A DNA stretch of 41,529 nucleotides, from assembly GCA_024279135.1 (NCBI GenBank), contig JAJRRU010000011.1, forward strand, positions 1 to 41,529, written 5' to 3'. This document shows positions 32,208 through 40,542 of this stretch, one piece after another. Origin of the DNA: Alphaproteobacteria bacterium. Its GTDB lineage: Bacteria > Pseudomonadota > Alphaproteobacteria > Rhodospirillales > Casp-alpha2. The position numbers were made by a program, and so were the translations under genes. The notes under the pieces were generated by a model. The model worked only from the letters and a program-made list of their open reading frames with translations, did not search any database and was not told the origin of the DNA. The number at the start of each line of letters is the position of its first letter. Within the stretch, counting starts at the first letter, position 1.

Positions 32208-32221
32208 ACAAATACAGTCTG

Positions 32222-33403
32222 TTAAAAAATCTCAAAAAGTGCCGCCATACCCTGTCCACCACCAATACACATACTAACCACAGCATATTTTTCGTTCCGC
32301 CGCTTGCCTTCAATAAGGGCATGCCCTGTCATACGCGCACCACTCATGCCATAGGGGTGACCAATGGATATGGCGCCACCATTTATGTTCATCCTGTCTT
32401 CGGGAATGCCGAGCTCGTCACGGCAATAGATAACCTGGGCTGCGAAGGCTTCATTAATTTCCCAGAGACCGATATCGTTAATGTTCAGACCATGTTTCTT
32501 CAATAATTTTGGAATAGCTAAAACGGGTCCGATGCCCATTTCATCCGGTTCACATCCGATGACAGCCATCCCCCGGCAGGTCCCCAAAGGTGTAATTCCT
32601 CGTTTTTCTGCCAAACGGCTTTCCATCAGAACCACGGCGCTGGCTCCATCTGAAAGCTGGCTGGCGTTGCCTGCCGTCACGCAACCTTCGTTTATAACCG
32701 GGGATAGTTTGCACAGTTGTCCAAGGGTGGTGGCGGGCCTATTGCATTCATCCCGATCCAGAGTAACTTTCTTATAACTAAGCTCACCACTTTCTTTATC
32801 GGTCACTGCTTGCATGGCAGTCACTTGAATAATTTCACTGTCTAGCCTGCCTTTTGACTGGGCGGCGGCTGTTCTTTGCTGACTTGTCAGTGCGTATTCA
32901 TCTTGCATTTCACGAGATATACCATAGCGCCGTGCGACAGTTTCTGCTGTATCGATCATGCTGTTATAGAAACTCGGAGCCTGTTCAGTAACACGCGGAT
33001 CTTCATTGCGATACATGTTCCAATGCTTGTTCTGGACCAGACTGATTGAATCAACGCCACCACCGATGATCACATTTTGTCCATCGTGCACAATTTGATG
33101 TGCTGCCATGACGATAGCAGAAAGCCCGGAAGCACATTGGCGATCAATAGTTGCACCCGGAACACTGACAGGCAGTCCAGCTGCCATTACGGCTTGTCGG
33201 GCAACGTTGACCCCTGTGCTTCCTTGCGTCAGTGCACAGCCCAAAATAAGGTCTTCGACTTCGCCAGGCTCCACGCCTGCCCGGTCGACGGCAGCCCGGA
33301 TTGCATGGGCGGCGAGTGACGGACCTTCCAGATTATTGAAGGAACCGCGATAGGCTTTGCCGATGGGGGTTCGTGCCGTTGATACGATAACAGCTTCACG
33401 CAT
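32222..33403 (-). CDS. Thiolase (acetyl-CoA acyltransferase family)
   Basis: A 393-residue thiolase, the normal family length. It has the acyl-accepting cysteine in IDRQCASGLSAI (about residue 89), the NEAFAAQ motif in LWEINEAFAAQVI, the catalytic histidine in GGAISIGHPYGMSGARM, and the second cysteine in VVSMCIGGGQG. It cleaves a 3-oxoacyl-CoA with CoA into acetyl-CoA and a shortened acyl-CoA. It is the last gene of the LysR-linked operon, after the CoA-transferase that would make the 3-oxoacyl-CoA. The chain-length preference is not readable. Its 3' end abuts a tRNA-derived repeat. Confidence 0.93.
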   Translation of the reverse strand: MREAVIVSTARTPIGKAYRGSFNNLEGPSLAAHAIRAAVDRAGVEPGEVEDLILGCALTQGSTGVNVARQAVMAAGLPVSVPGATIDRQCASGLSAIVMAAHQIVHDGQNVIIGGGVDSISLVQNKHWNMYRNEDPRVTEQAPSFYNSMIDTAETVARRYGISREMQDEYALTSQQRTAAAQSKGRLDSEIIQVTAMQAVTDKESGELSYKKVTLDRDECNRPATTLGQLCKLSPVINEGCVTAGNASQLSDGASAVVLMESRLAEKRGITPLGTCRGMAVIGCEPDEMGIGPVLAIPKLLKKHGLNINDIGLWEINEAFAAQVIYCRDELGIPEDRMNINGGAISIGHPYGMSGARMTGHALIEGKRRNEKYAVVSMCIGGGQGMAALFEIF

Positions 33404-33420
33404 GATGGATATTCCTTATA

Positions 33421-34710
33421 CTAAATCTCTTCGAGGCCACACCAGCCAGCGATAAAAAGTGCAATGGACTGGGTGACACGGCGTGTTGACTCCAGATCAA
33501 CCCGTTCATTAAAACCATGGATAGCTTCTGCGTGCGGTCCATAAACCAATGCAGGTATATTGGCATAAAGACCAAAGAATCTGGCATCCGTCGTCGCCGT
33601 TACGGCGAGACTCTCCAATGCATCCCCGGTCACGGTCTTGTGAGCACTTTCCAGTGTAGCAATCGCCTGGCCCGCATCCGGTATGTCGTGATCCATCAGT
33701 GCGTATCCCTCGGCCAGAAATCCGTGATAGACGATCTCCGGTTGGTTCTTGCTCAAAAAGGGGTCCTGCTTTGCAGCGCCGTAAATGCAGTCTTCTAACT
33801 CCGCACGTGCAGCATCGAGATCCTGTCCCGGATAGACTGCCATTCTTACATCGAAGCAACACCATGCCGGAACACTGGATGGCCAGTCACCGCCTTCAAT
33901 GCGCCCAATATTCAAATTTAGCGGGTGATCCAAATGATGATAGAGCGGGTGTTTTCTTTCTTGCGTATTCCAGTTTCTTTCAAGGTCGCGCAGGGCAGAA
34001 ATCAGTGGAATTGATGCTTCGATTGCATTATAGCCGCTACCGGCCTCCGACACATGAACCGGAATACCCTTCAAGTGTACCTGAAACCAGATAACACCTA
34101 TTTGGGCGTGCACCAGTCGCTCGCTGAATGGCTCGGGGATCAATGCCGCATCTGCACGGTAACCTCTCTGCAAACATGCCAGTGCACCGTTTCCTGTACA
34201 TTCTTCTTCCACCACGGACTGGATATAGATATCAGAGGCTGGTTGCATGCCGATTTCACGTAAAGCCTCGAGAGCAAAAATATTCGCCGCCAAACCTGCC
34301 TTCATATCACCGGCACCGCGCCCATACATCCACCCATCGTCACAATACGGTTCAAAAGGCGGCGCATTCCACATTTCCAGCGGTCCAACCGGCACCACAT
34401 CAATATGTCCATTCAGGATCAAGGACTTGCCCGTACTGCTGCGGCTCTTGTGGGTTGCGACTACGTTAAGTGCATTTTCGTAATCACCCAATACCGGGGA
34501 AAAACCGGGCAAATGGGCAATGTCTTCTATCTCAACATTCCAGACATCTGTTTCATAACCGCGATCTTTCAGGTGATCTGCAACAAACATCTGTGCACTT
34601 TGTTCATTGCCCCGTGTCGACGGGTACCTTGTAAGTTCTGAGAGAAAAGAAACTTGTTCGTCATAAAGTTTATCGACGGCTGTCATGATCTGACTGGTGA
34701 GATTACCCAT
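33421..34710 (-). CDS. M20-family metallohydrolase (ArgE/DapE/ACY1-like amidohydrolase)
   Basis: A 429-residue protein of the di-zinc M20 family. The ligand regions are visible: LNGHIDVVPVG, GRGAGDMKAGLAAN, the catalytic Glu in QSVVEEECTGNGA, TTDARFFG, and AIHGFNERVDL. A dimerisation domain is inserted at about residues 205-325. The family hydrolyses N-acyl amino acids or peptides in the cytoplasm. Between a CoA-transferase pair and a thiolase, it would fit removal of an N-acyl group from an intermediate such as an acetamido acid. That is inference; a peptidase role is the alternative. Confidence 0.88.
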   Translation of the reverse strand: MGNLTSQIMTAVDKLYDEQVSFLSELTRYPSTRGNEQSAQMFVADHLKDRGYETDVWNVEIEDIAHLPGFSPVLGDYENALNVVATHKSRSSTGKSLILNGHIDVVPVGPLEMWNAPPFEPYCDDGWMYGRGAGDMKAGLAANIFALEALREIGMQPASDIYIQSVVEEECTGNGALACLQRGYRADAALIPEPFSERLVHAQIGVIWFQVHLKGIPVHVSEAGSGYNAIEASIPLISALRDLERNWNTQERKHPLYHHLDHPLNLNIGRIEGGDWPSSVPAWCCFDVRMAVYPGQDLDAARAELEDCIYGAAKQDPFLSKNQPEIVYHGFLAEGYALMDHDIPDAGQAIATLESAHKTVTGDALESLAVTATTDARFFGLYANIPALVYGPHAEAIHGFNERVDLESTRRVTQSIALFIAGWCGLEEI

Positions 34711-34725
34711 AGAATGTCCTCAATA

Positions 34726-35385
34726 TTAAAAAACCGGTATGTTGATCTGTGGAATTAACAGGGGAGAGTCTGTTGATGCTACGACGTCATTCACGGAAAG
34801 GCCTTCGGCAATTTCCACCAAAACCAAACCTTCTTCAACAACATCTATCACCGCCATATCAGTGTATATACGACTTACACAGTGTGGTGCTGTCAGTGGC
34901 AAACTGCATTCTTTTACGATTTTGGAATTACCACGTTTATCCAGATGTGTCGTCAGAACAACCACACGGCAAGCCTTCTGCGCTAATTCCATTGCCCCCC
35001 CTGCTCCTGGGGTAAACATCCCCGGAATTGCCCAGTTCGCCAGATCTCCAGCCGTCGAAATCTGAAAAGCGCCCAAAATTGTCAGGTCGATGCGGCCGCG
35101 GCGAACCATTGCAAACGAAACCGCACTGTCAAAAAAAGCAGTGCCCGGCAAGACCGACACATATGCACCGCCCGCATCAATAAGATTACGATCAGCCTTG
35201 CCGTAAGGAAGACTTGGTCCAACACCCGAAATGCCGTTTTCCGAATGCAGACAAACGGGTGTCGTGGGTGACACATAACGGGCGACTTGTGTCGGCAACC
35301 CTATCCCCAGGTTAACGGTCATTCCGGCCTCAACCTCTTTGGCTGCGCGGCGGATCATTCTGTCTTTAACGTCGGACAACTCCAT
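34726..35385 (-). CDS. 3-oxoacid CoA-transferase, subunit B
   Basis: A 219-residue CoA-transferase beta subunit (ScoB/AtoA/PcaJ family). The start reads RMIRRAAKEVEAGMTVNLGIGLPTQVA, and the catalytic glutamate lies in HSENGISGVG (about residue 49). Further landmarks are GGAYVSVLPGTAFFDSA, the GDLANWAIPG segment and GAGGAMELA. It pairs with subunit A, whose gene overlaps by 20 bp, to move CoA from succinyl- or acetyl-CoA to a 3-oxo acid. The product would feed the thiolase encoded downstream. The substrate is not decidable from sequence. Confidence 0.92.
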   Translation of the reverse strand: MELSDVKDRMIRRAAKEVEAGMTVNLGIGLPTQVARYVSPTTPVCLHSENGISGVGPSLPYGKADRNLIDAGGAYVSVLPGTAFFDSAVSFAMVRRGRIDLTILGAFQISTAGDLANWAIPGMFTPGAGGAMELAQKACRVVVLTTHLDKRGNSKIVKECSLPLTAPHCVSRIYTDMAVIDVVEEGLVLVEIAEGLSVNDVVASTDSPLLIPQINIPVF

Positions 35386-36052
35386 ATTCCTCCGTTAATT
35401 CGACAAGTGGAACAACAACGTCAACAAATGGGCCGGGTGTATGAATGGTGTTGGGTAGAATGTCACCCGTAGCGACAATAAATTCAGATTCAACAATCAC
35501 ATTATCGGCTGCCATAGCCATGAGAGGATTAAAATTCTGCGCACTGGCCGAATACTCAAGATTGCCAAAGGCATCAGCATGAAGCGCATGGATAAATGCG
35601 AAATCCGCCTTAAGAGATGTTTCAATAAGGCATCGCCGTCCATCGACCTCGATGATTTTTTTTCCCCCCGCCAAATCTGTATCGATACCGATATCGGTCA
35701 GGAAGCCAAACAGCCCGGCCCCTGCTGTACGGATGCGTTCCGCCAATATCCCCTGTGAACAAAATTCGACTTCAAGATTACCGTCATTCATTAAATTTAC
35801 GGCACGTGAATTCAATCCGATATGGGTTGTGATAAGCTTGTCGATCTGGCCGTTTTCCAACAGATGATCCACCCCCATACCCATTTCATTGGCATCATTC
35901 TTGATCAACGTGAGGCCTGTTTGTCCTTGACGGACCAATTCATCGATGAGGCAAAAAGGAGTTCCCGGCACCCCAAAGCCGCCAAGCATTACCGAGGCAC
36001 CATCGTAAATCTGCGATATGGCTTCTTCTATGGTTTTGATCTTATCGGGCAT
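35366..36052 (-). CDS. 3-oxoacid CoA-transferase, subunit A
   Basis: A 228-residue CoA-transferase alpha subunit (ScoA/AtoD/PcaI family). It has GASVMLGGFGVPGTPFCLIDELV at the start, the family's LIKNDANEMGMGVDHL region and FCSQGILAERIRTAGAG, and lacks the catalytic Glu, which is in subunit B. It starts 5 bp after the aminotransferase stop and overlaps subunit B by 20 bp, so the two are translated together. It probably activates a 3-oxo acid formed by transamination. Confidence 0.92.
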   Translation of the reverse strand: MPDKIKTIEEAISQIYDGASVMLGGFGVPGTPFCLIDELVRQGQTGLTLIKNDANEMGMGVDHLLENGQIDKLITTHIGLNSRAVNLMNDGNLEVEFCSQGILAERIRTAGAGLFGFLTDIGIDTDLAGGKKIIEVDGRRCLIETSLKADFAFIHALHADAFGNLEYSASAQNFNPLMAMAADNVIVESEFIVATGDILPNTIHTPGPFVDVVVPLVELTEEYGVVRR

Positions 36053-36057
36053 CGATA

Positions 36058-37434
36058 TTATGACCTTCCCAAAGGCAAATTGAGAAGTAGAGCTAAATCA
36101 TTCAGACTGTCGCAGAGTTTTTCCATGATTTCAGCAATCTGTTCTGGCGTGATGATGAGCGGTGGGCAGATCAAAAAATGGTCCCCTTCAATACCGCTAC
36201 GGGTTCGCCGGGAATAAATGATTAAACCCCTTTGATGTGCAAAATTAACGAGATCCTCATAAGCATTTAGGTGTTTCGGTAAAGGAGCCATGGTTTGCCG
36301 ATCTGACACCAGCTCGAATGCCAACAACAGCCCCTTGCCACGGACATCCCCGATAAAGGGATATCGGTCCATCAGGCCGACAAGTTCATTTTTCAGGTGA
36401 TCACCCATGACAGCGGCGTTGGTGATGAGGTCGTCATTCAACAATACACCGATCACCGCCAGTCCTGCTGCACAGGCCAACGGGTTCCCCGCATAGGTGA
36501 ACCCATGTTGAAATCCGCCATTATCCATGATGGTCTCAACCAGTCTGTGATGAGCAACCATGGCACCCAGCGGGGCGTAACCGGCCGCGAAGCCCTTCGA
36601 AAGAGCAATAATGTCCGGCACAATATTCCAGTGCTCCGCAGCCAGGAACTTACCCGTACGACCAGCACCAGTCATGACCTCATCGTAGATCAGCAAGATA
36701 CCGAATTAGTCACAAATTTCTCGAATGCGCCCATAATAACTATCAGGTGCAACCAATGCGCCGGTTGATGCCCCGCCAACAGGTTCCATAATGAAAGCGA
36801 GAACTGTTTCCGGGCCTTGTTGCAGAATTTCTTCACGTAACATCTCTGCGTACCGCAAACCGCGTTCGTGATCGTTATAGTTATCATTATCAAGATAACA
36901 TGTCGGGGTTGGTATTTTCGGCATTTCGCGCATCATTGGTGCGAACGGATTTGCCAGTGGAGCATAGCCGGTCAGTGCAAGTGCTCCCATCGTACAGCCA
37001 TGGTAGGAAGGATATCGGGATATGACCTTCCACCTTGATTTGGCGCCCGTCGCAACGGCAAACTGGCGAGCCAGTTTCAGCGCACTTTCCACGGCCTCTG
37101 ATCCACCGGAAACAAAGAAAACCCGATCGAGACCTTCCGGCATCAGTGATGCCGTCAGCGTTGCTAGTTGTTCTGCTGGTTCATTTCGAAAGTGTAAACG
37201 ATAAGCAAACGTGGCCTTTGACATTTGCGCCTGCATCGCCTCCAGAACCCGGGGGTCGCTGTGGCCGATATTTGATACCATAGCCCCGGAAGAAGCATCA
37301 AGATATCGCTTGCCGTCCACATCCCACATATAGACACCACGGGCCACATCGAGAAACGGTCGTTGAGTGTGGTTCTGATAGAACAGGTTCGATTGTTCCA
37401 ACGGTGCGCCCACCGTGTTGCTCTTATTCATCAA
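36058..37434 (-). pseudogene. Class III (omega/beta-amino acid type) aminotransferase interrupted by an in-frame TAA
   Basis: Both halves lie in one frame (458 codons plus final stop) and together make a full-length class III aminotransferase. The first half ends YYGRIREICD, the next codon is TAA (36706-36708), and the frame continues FGILLIYDEVMTGAGRTGK. Relatives have a charged residue (K, R or E) at this spot, so one base change from AAA, AAG or GAA accounts for the stop. All other features are intact: FVSGGSEAVESALKLAR, YHGCTMGAL, EPVGG, the DEVMTG cofactor motif, and the PLP lysine in ALSKGFAAGYAPLG. It overlaps the ABC ATPase by 11 bp. It may be a very young pseudogene or a sequence error; intact, it would supply the oxo acid to the operon. 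Confidence 0.88.
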
Positions 37435-38182
37435 AGACCTGATGAAGAAAAGATTTGGTTTTGGGCTTCTGGGGATTTCTGAACAATTGTTCTGGCGGCC
37501 CCGCCTCTACGACATAACCATCAGCCATGAACACGACATGATCGGATACATCTTCCGCGAAACGAAGGTCATGGGTGACAATAACCATGGTCATGTGTTC
37601 CTTTGCTAATTGTTTCATGACCCGGTTGACCTCGCCGACCAATTCCGGATCGAGAGCTGAGGTAACCTCATCAAAGAGCATTAACTTTGGCTTCATTGCG
37701 AGCGATCTGGCAATCGCGACACGTTGCTTTTGCCCGCCTGAAAGTTGAGACGGATAATATTCGGCGCGATCATCCAGCCCGACTTTATCAAGGAGTTGTT
37801 GCGCGTGTTCGATCGCTTTAGCCTTATTCATACGTCCCAGCATGATGGGGGCAAGGGTCACATTTTCCATTGCCGTCAAATGGGGGAACAAATTAAAGTG
37901 CTGAAAAACCATGCCAATGTTCTGACGTAGCAGGTTCAGGTGCTTTTCCCGGGCCCGGTGCGGCAATTTTTTGTTGACCAGATCGCCATCAAACCAGATT
38001 TCACCATCGGTCACATCTTCCAACTGGTTTACCGTGCGTAAAAGGGTTGATTTCCCCGAACCACTGGCACCGATTAGTGCGACGATATGTCCAGGTTCGA
38101 TGTCCATATCAATGCCTTTCAGCACTTGAAGGGCACCGAAGTTTTTCTTTAGGCCGCGAATTTTTACAATGGGATCACTCAT
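37424..38182 (-). CDS. Polar amino acid ABC transporter ATPase (HisP/GlnQ family)
   Basis: 252 residues from the ATG at 38182 (MSDPIVKIRGL), 7 bp after the permease stop and preceded by AGGTAGG; an upstream extension would lie within the permease gene. It has Walker A GASGSGKST, Q-loop VFQHFNLFPHLTA, signature LSGGQKQRVAIARSL, Walker B LMLFDEVTSALD, and H-loop VIVTHDLRFA. The length fits the family. It powers the importer formed with the two upstream permeases and the binding protein. Confidence 0.93.
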   Translation of the reverse strand: MSDPIVKIRGLKKNFGALQVLKGIDMDIEPGHIVALIGASGSGKSTLLRTVNQLEDVTDGEIWFDGDLVNKKLPHRAREKHLNLLRQNIGMVFQHFNLFPHLTAMENVTLAPIMLGRMNKAKAIEHAQQLLDKVGLDDRAEYYPSQLSGGQKQRVAIARSLAMKPKLMLFDEVTSALDPELVGEVNRVMKQLAKEHMTMVIVTHDLRFAEDVSDHVVFMADGYVVEAGPPEQLFRNPQKPKTKSFLHQVFDE

Positions 38183-38189
38183 GTCAAAC

Positions 38190-38846
38190 CTACCTGTAGC
38201 GGGCGGAGCGGCGTTCAGCATTGCGAACCCCATACTCAAGACCCAGGTTAAGAATATAATAAATAGCCGCCGCCGCGATGTAGAACTCGAATGGACGGAA
38301 ACTGTCGGAAATTGCCCGTTGGGAAGATAATGTAAGCTCCATGACCCCGATAACCGATACCAAAGAGCTTTCTTTCAACAACGCAATCATCATATTACCC
38401 AGCGCGGGGGTCACGTTTGCGATCGCCTGTGGCACAATTACTTTCCGCATGGCCTGAAGTTGGCTGAGTCCAACACTTCGGGAAGCCTCGTATTGCCCTT
38501 TGTCCACCGCTACAATGGCGGACTTGATAATGTCTGCGTTGTAGACGGCGAAATGTAAACTCAGCGCAATGACACCTGCGGTAAATGCATTGAGATCAAT
38601 TCCGATTTGCACCAATCCGAAGTAGATCAGAAAAAGTTGCAGTAAGAGTGGCGTGCCCATAAACAACCAGGCAATGCCAGAAAATGGCCAACGCACGATA
38701 GCGTGACGATTAAGCTGAACAACGGCAAAAAACACCCCGCCCACCAGACTGAAGAATATTGACAGGGTCGAGAGTGCTACCGTCCAGTATGTTCCTGTAA
38801 TCAGAATATCCAGATAGCTGGGTATGATTGTAAAATCGAGGCCCAT
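38190..38846 (-). CDS. Polar amino acid ABC transporter permease (second)
   Basis: A 218-residue HisMQ-family permease with about five helices. The family words PLLLQLFLIYFGL, ALSLHFAVYNADIIKSAIVAVDKGQYEASRSVGLS (EAA loop) and VIVPQAIANVTPALGNMMIALLKESSLVSVIGVMEL are present. It follows the other permease by 2 bp and is about 30-40% similar to it by eye, as is usual for paired HisQ/HisM proteins. Confidence 0.92.
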   Translation of the reverse strand: MGLDFTIIPSYLDILITGTYWTVALSTLSIFFSLVGGVFFAVVQLNRHAIVRWPFSGIAWLFMGTPLLLQLFLIYFGLVQIGIDLNAFTAGVIALSLHFAVYNADIIKSAIVAVDKGQYEASRSVGLSQLQAMRKVIVPQAIANVTPALGNMMIALLKESSLVSVIGVMELTLSSQRAISDSFRPFEFYIAAAAIYYILNLGLEYGVRNAERRSARYR

Positions 38847-38848
38847 GT

Positions 38849-39499
38849 CTAATTCTCCAACGAGACACGTCGATCAATCTTTCCAACGCCGTAGGAAAAT
38901 ATCGTGACGATCACAATGTAAAAAATCGATGCCAGAAAAAACATCTCAAATGGTTTGTACGTTGATGAGATGTAACGGTGTGCAGTGTATGAAAGCTCAA
39001 GAACTGAAATTGTGGAGACAATTGCAGAACCCTTGATCAACGCAATAGAATTAACGCCAAGCGGACGAACCATCATTCGGGCGGCCTGAGGCAAAATTAT
39101 TTTGTTCATTACCTGGAAATGACCCAATCCCATACACCGCCCTGCCTCGGTTTGCCCCTTGTCGACCGAGATAATTGCCCCTCGGATTGATTCGCACATA
39201 TAAGCGCCGATGTTAATGCCAAGGCCGATAATACCGGCCTCCATGGGGTCCAGATGGATGCCCACCTGCGGTCCACCAAAATAAAGCAGGAACAACTGGA
39301 TCAATGCAGGCGTTCCGCGAAATACACTGACATATGCACGCGAAGGCCACCGCAGTGCCGCATTCACAGAGAGGCTGCCCAAGGCGGCAACAAACCCGAG
39401 ACACAAACCTAACAAGATAGCGAGAACGGAAATTTGCACGGTCACTAACGCTGCTTCCGCGAAGTAGATCCAGACTCTACCAATTAGTTCAATGTCCAT
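38849..39499 (-). CDS. Polar amino acid ABC transporter permease (first)
   Basis: A 216-residue HisMQ-family permease: VFRGTPALIQLFLLYFG, AYMCESIRGAIISVDKGQTEAGRCMGLG (EAA loop), and ILPQAARMMVRPLGVNSIALIKGSAIVSTISVLEL. It lies downstream of the receptor gene, after a stem-loop, and is tightly coupled to the second permease. The substrate class is amino acids or related zwitterions. Confidence 0.92.
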   Translation of the reverse strand: MDIELIGRVWIYFAEAALVTVQISVLAILLGLCLGFVAALGSLSVNAALRWPSRAYVSVFRGTPALIQLFLLYFGGPQVGIHLDPMEAGIIGLGINIGAYMCESIRGAIISVDKGQTEAGRCMGLGHFQVMNKIILPQAARMMVRPLGVNSIALIKGSAIVSTISVLELSYTAHRYISSTYKPFEMFFLASIFYIVIVTIFSYGVGKIDRRVSLEN

Positions 39500-39558
39500 T
39501 GTTGCCTCTTGTCTCTTGTTCTATTTAAGCGCAATGATAATTTCGAATGACGAAATTA

Positions 39559-39598
39559 ATGGCACCCCCACGGTCACAGGAAACCATGAGGGTGCCAT
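39559..39598 (-). other. Intercistronic stem-loop after the amino acid receptor gene
   Basis: ATGGCACCC pairs with GGGTGCCAT, with an inner CAcGG/CCaTG extension, in the gap between receptor and permease genes. As for the TAXI and PotD receptors in this window, it probably stabilises receptor mRNA and lowers permease expression. Confidence 0.65.
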
Positions 39599-39609
39599 CC
39601 AGGGAGACA

Positions 39610-40392
39610 TTAACGGATGTCAGCACCGACCCACTTGAGAGAGATCTTTTCATAGGTTCCATCTGCCATCATTGAATCCAGAGCGGACTGCATCGCTTTG
39701 CCCAGATCAGGATTGCCCTGGCGTATGGCAATGCCGATAGGCAGGTTGCCTCCATCAAGGCTATCCACATTCATCATTTTGATTGCCTGGCCTTTGGTCG
39801 CAGCAACCTTGCCTGGAATTGAATCAATGATGAAAGCATCAATACGATTGTTTTTAAGTTCCAGGATAAGTTCTGGAAGACCCTTATATGTGCGGACGTT
39901 CCAACCCATGTCCGATTGTGCGTTTGCCCATTTTTCATGCGTTTCACCAAGAGTAACGCCAACTTTTTTGTTTTTTAAGTCACCCAGCTTCGATAAGGTT
40001 GAACTGGTAGAAACAAAAACTGCTCGTCCGTCATGGTAATAAGGGCCGACAAAGTCGACGACTTGTTTCCGCTCAGCTGTGGCGGTCATTGAACCGATGA
40101 TGGTGTCGTATTTGCCAGCTATCAAACCAGCAAGAATGCCATCCCAGGCTGTGGTGATGATTTTTGCTTTAACGCCCATGCGTTTGGCAATCTCTGTACC
40201 AATATCAACATCAAAACCGACAACTTGGTTTTGTTCGTTAATTAATGAGAATGGAGGATATGCTCCGGTAAGTGCGACGGTCAATTCACCAGCGCTCTTT
40301 ACACTGCTCAAATCATCGGCAACAGCAGGTGTCGTCATAGACAGGCCAGCTAATAATACACCGGCAAAAAGACCCTTAAATAGTTTCAACAT
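39610..40392 (-). CDS. Polar amino acid ABC transporter periplasmic binding protein
   Basis: A 260-residue secreted receptor of the HisJ/GlnH family. The signal peptide is MLKLFKGLFAGVLLAGLSMTT with cleavage near PAVA-DD. The mature part reads AGELTVALTGAYPPFSLINEQNQVVGFDVDIGTEIAKRMG, then DTIIGSMTATAERKQVVDFVGPYY and LKNKKVGVTLGETHEKWA. It delivers an amino-acid-like solute to the two permeases. It is the first gene of the long minus-strand operon, divergent from LysR. The ligand cannot be read from sequence; an N-acyl or beta-amino acid is suggested by the downstream enzymes. Confidence 0.93.
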   Translation of the reverse strand: MLKLFKGLFAGVLLAGLSMTTPAVADDLSSVKSAGELTVALTGAYPPFSLINEQNQVVGFDVDIGTEIAKRMGVKAKIITTAWDGILAGLIAGKYDTIIGSMTATAERKQVVDFVGPYYHDGRAVFVSTSSTLSKLGDLKNKKVGVTLGETHEKWANAQSDMGWNVRTYKGLPELILELKNNRIDAFIIDSIPGKVAATKGQAIKMMNVDSLDGGNLPIGIAIRQGNPDLGKAMQSALDSMMADGTYEKISLKWVGADIR

Positions 40393-40507
40393 CTCGAATT
40401 CCTTTGTTCTGATAATCTATAAAATACGTGTATCCTCGTCATCGAAATGAACGTACCGATGGTGGATTACAAAACAAATATCATGAGTATAGGCATTCTA
40501 AAAATAG

Positions 40508-40527
40508 ATAGTGACAATGATCACTAT
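40508..40527. promoter_or_regulatory. Inverted repeat between LysR gene and operon, candidate LysR-type site
   Basis: ATAGTGA and TCACTAT form 7-bp arms around a 6-bp spacer, about 15 bp before the LysR ATG and about 115 bp before the receptor gene. The dyad contains T-N11-A spacing as in LysR-type sites. It could serve autorepression and operon activation. Confidence 0.55.
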
Positions 40528-40542
40528 TCATGAAATGAATGT

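Noticed and set aside
36706-36708. Programmed recoding (Sec or Pyl) of the aminotransferase stop
   Set aside because: The codon is TAA, not TGA or TAG, and no recoding structure is evident. A mutation or read error is simpler.
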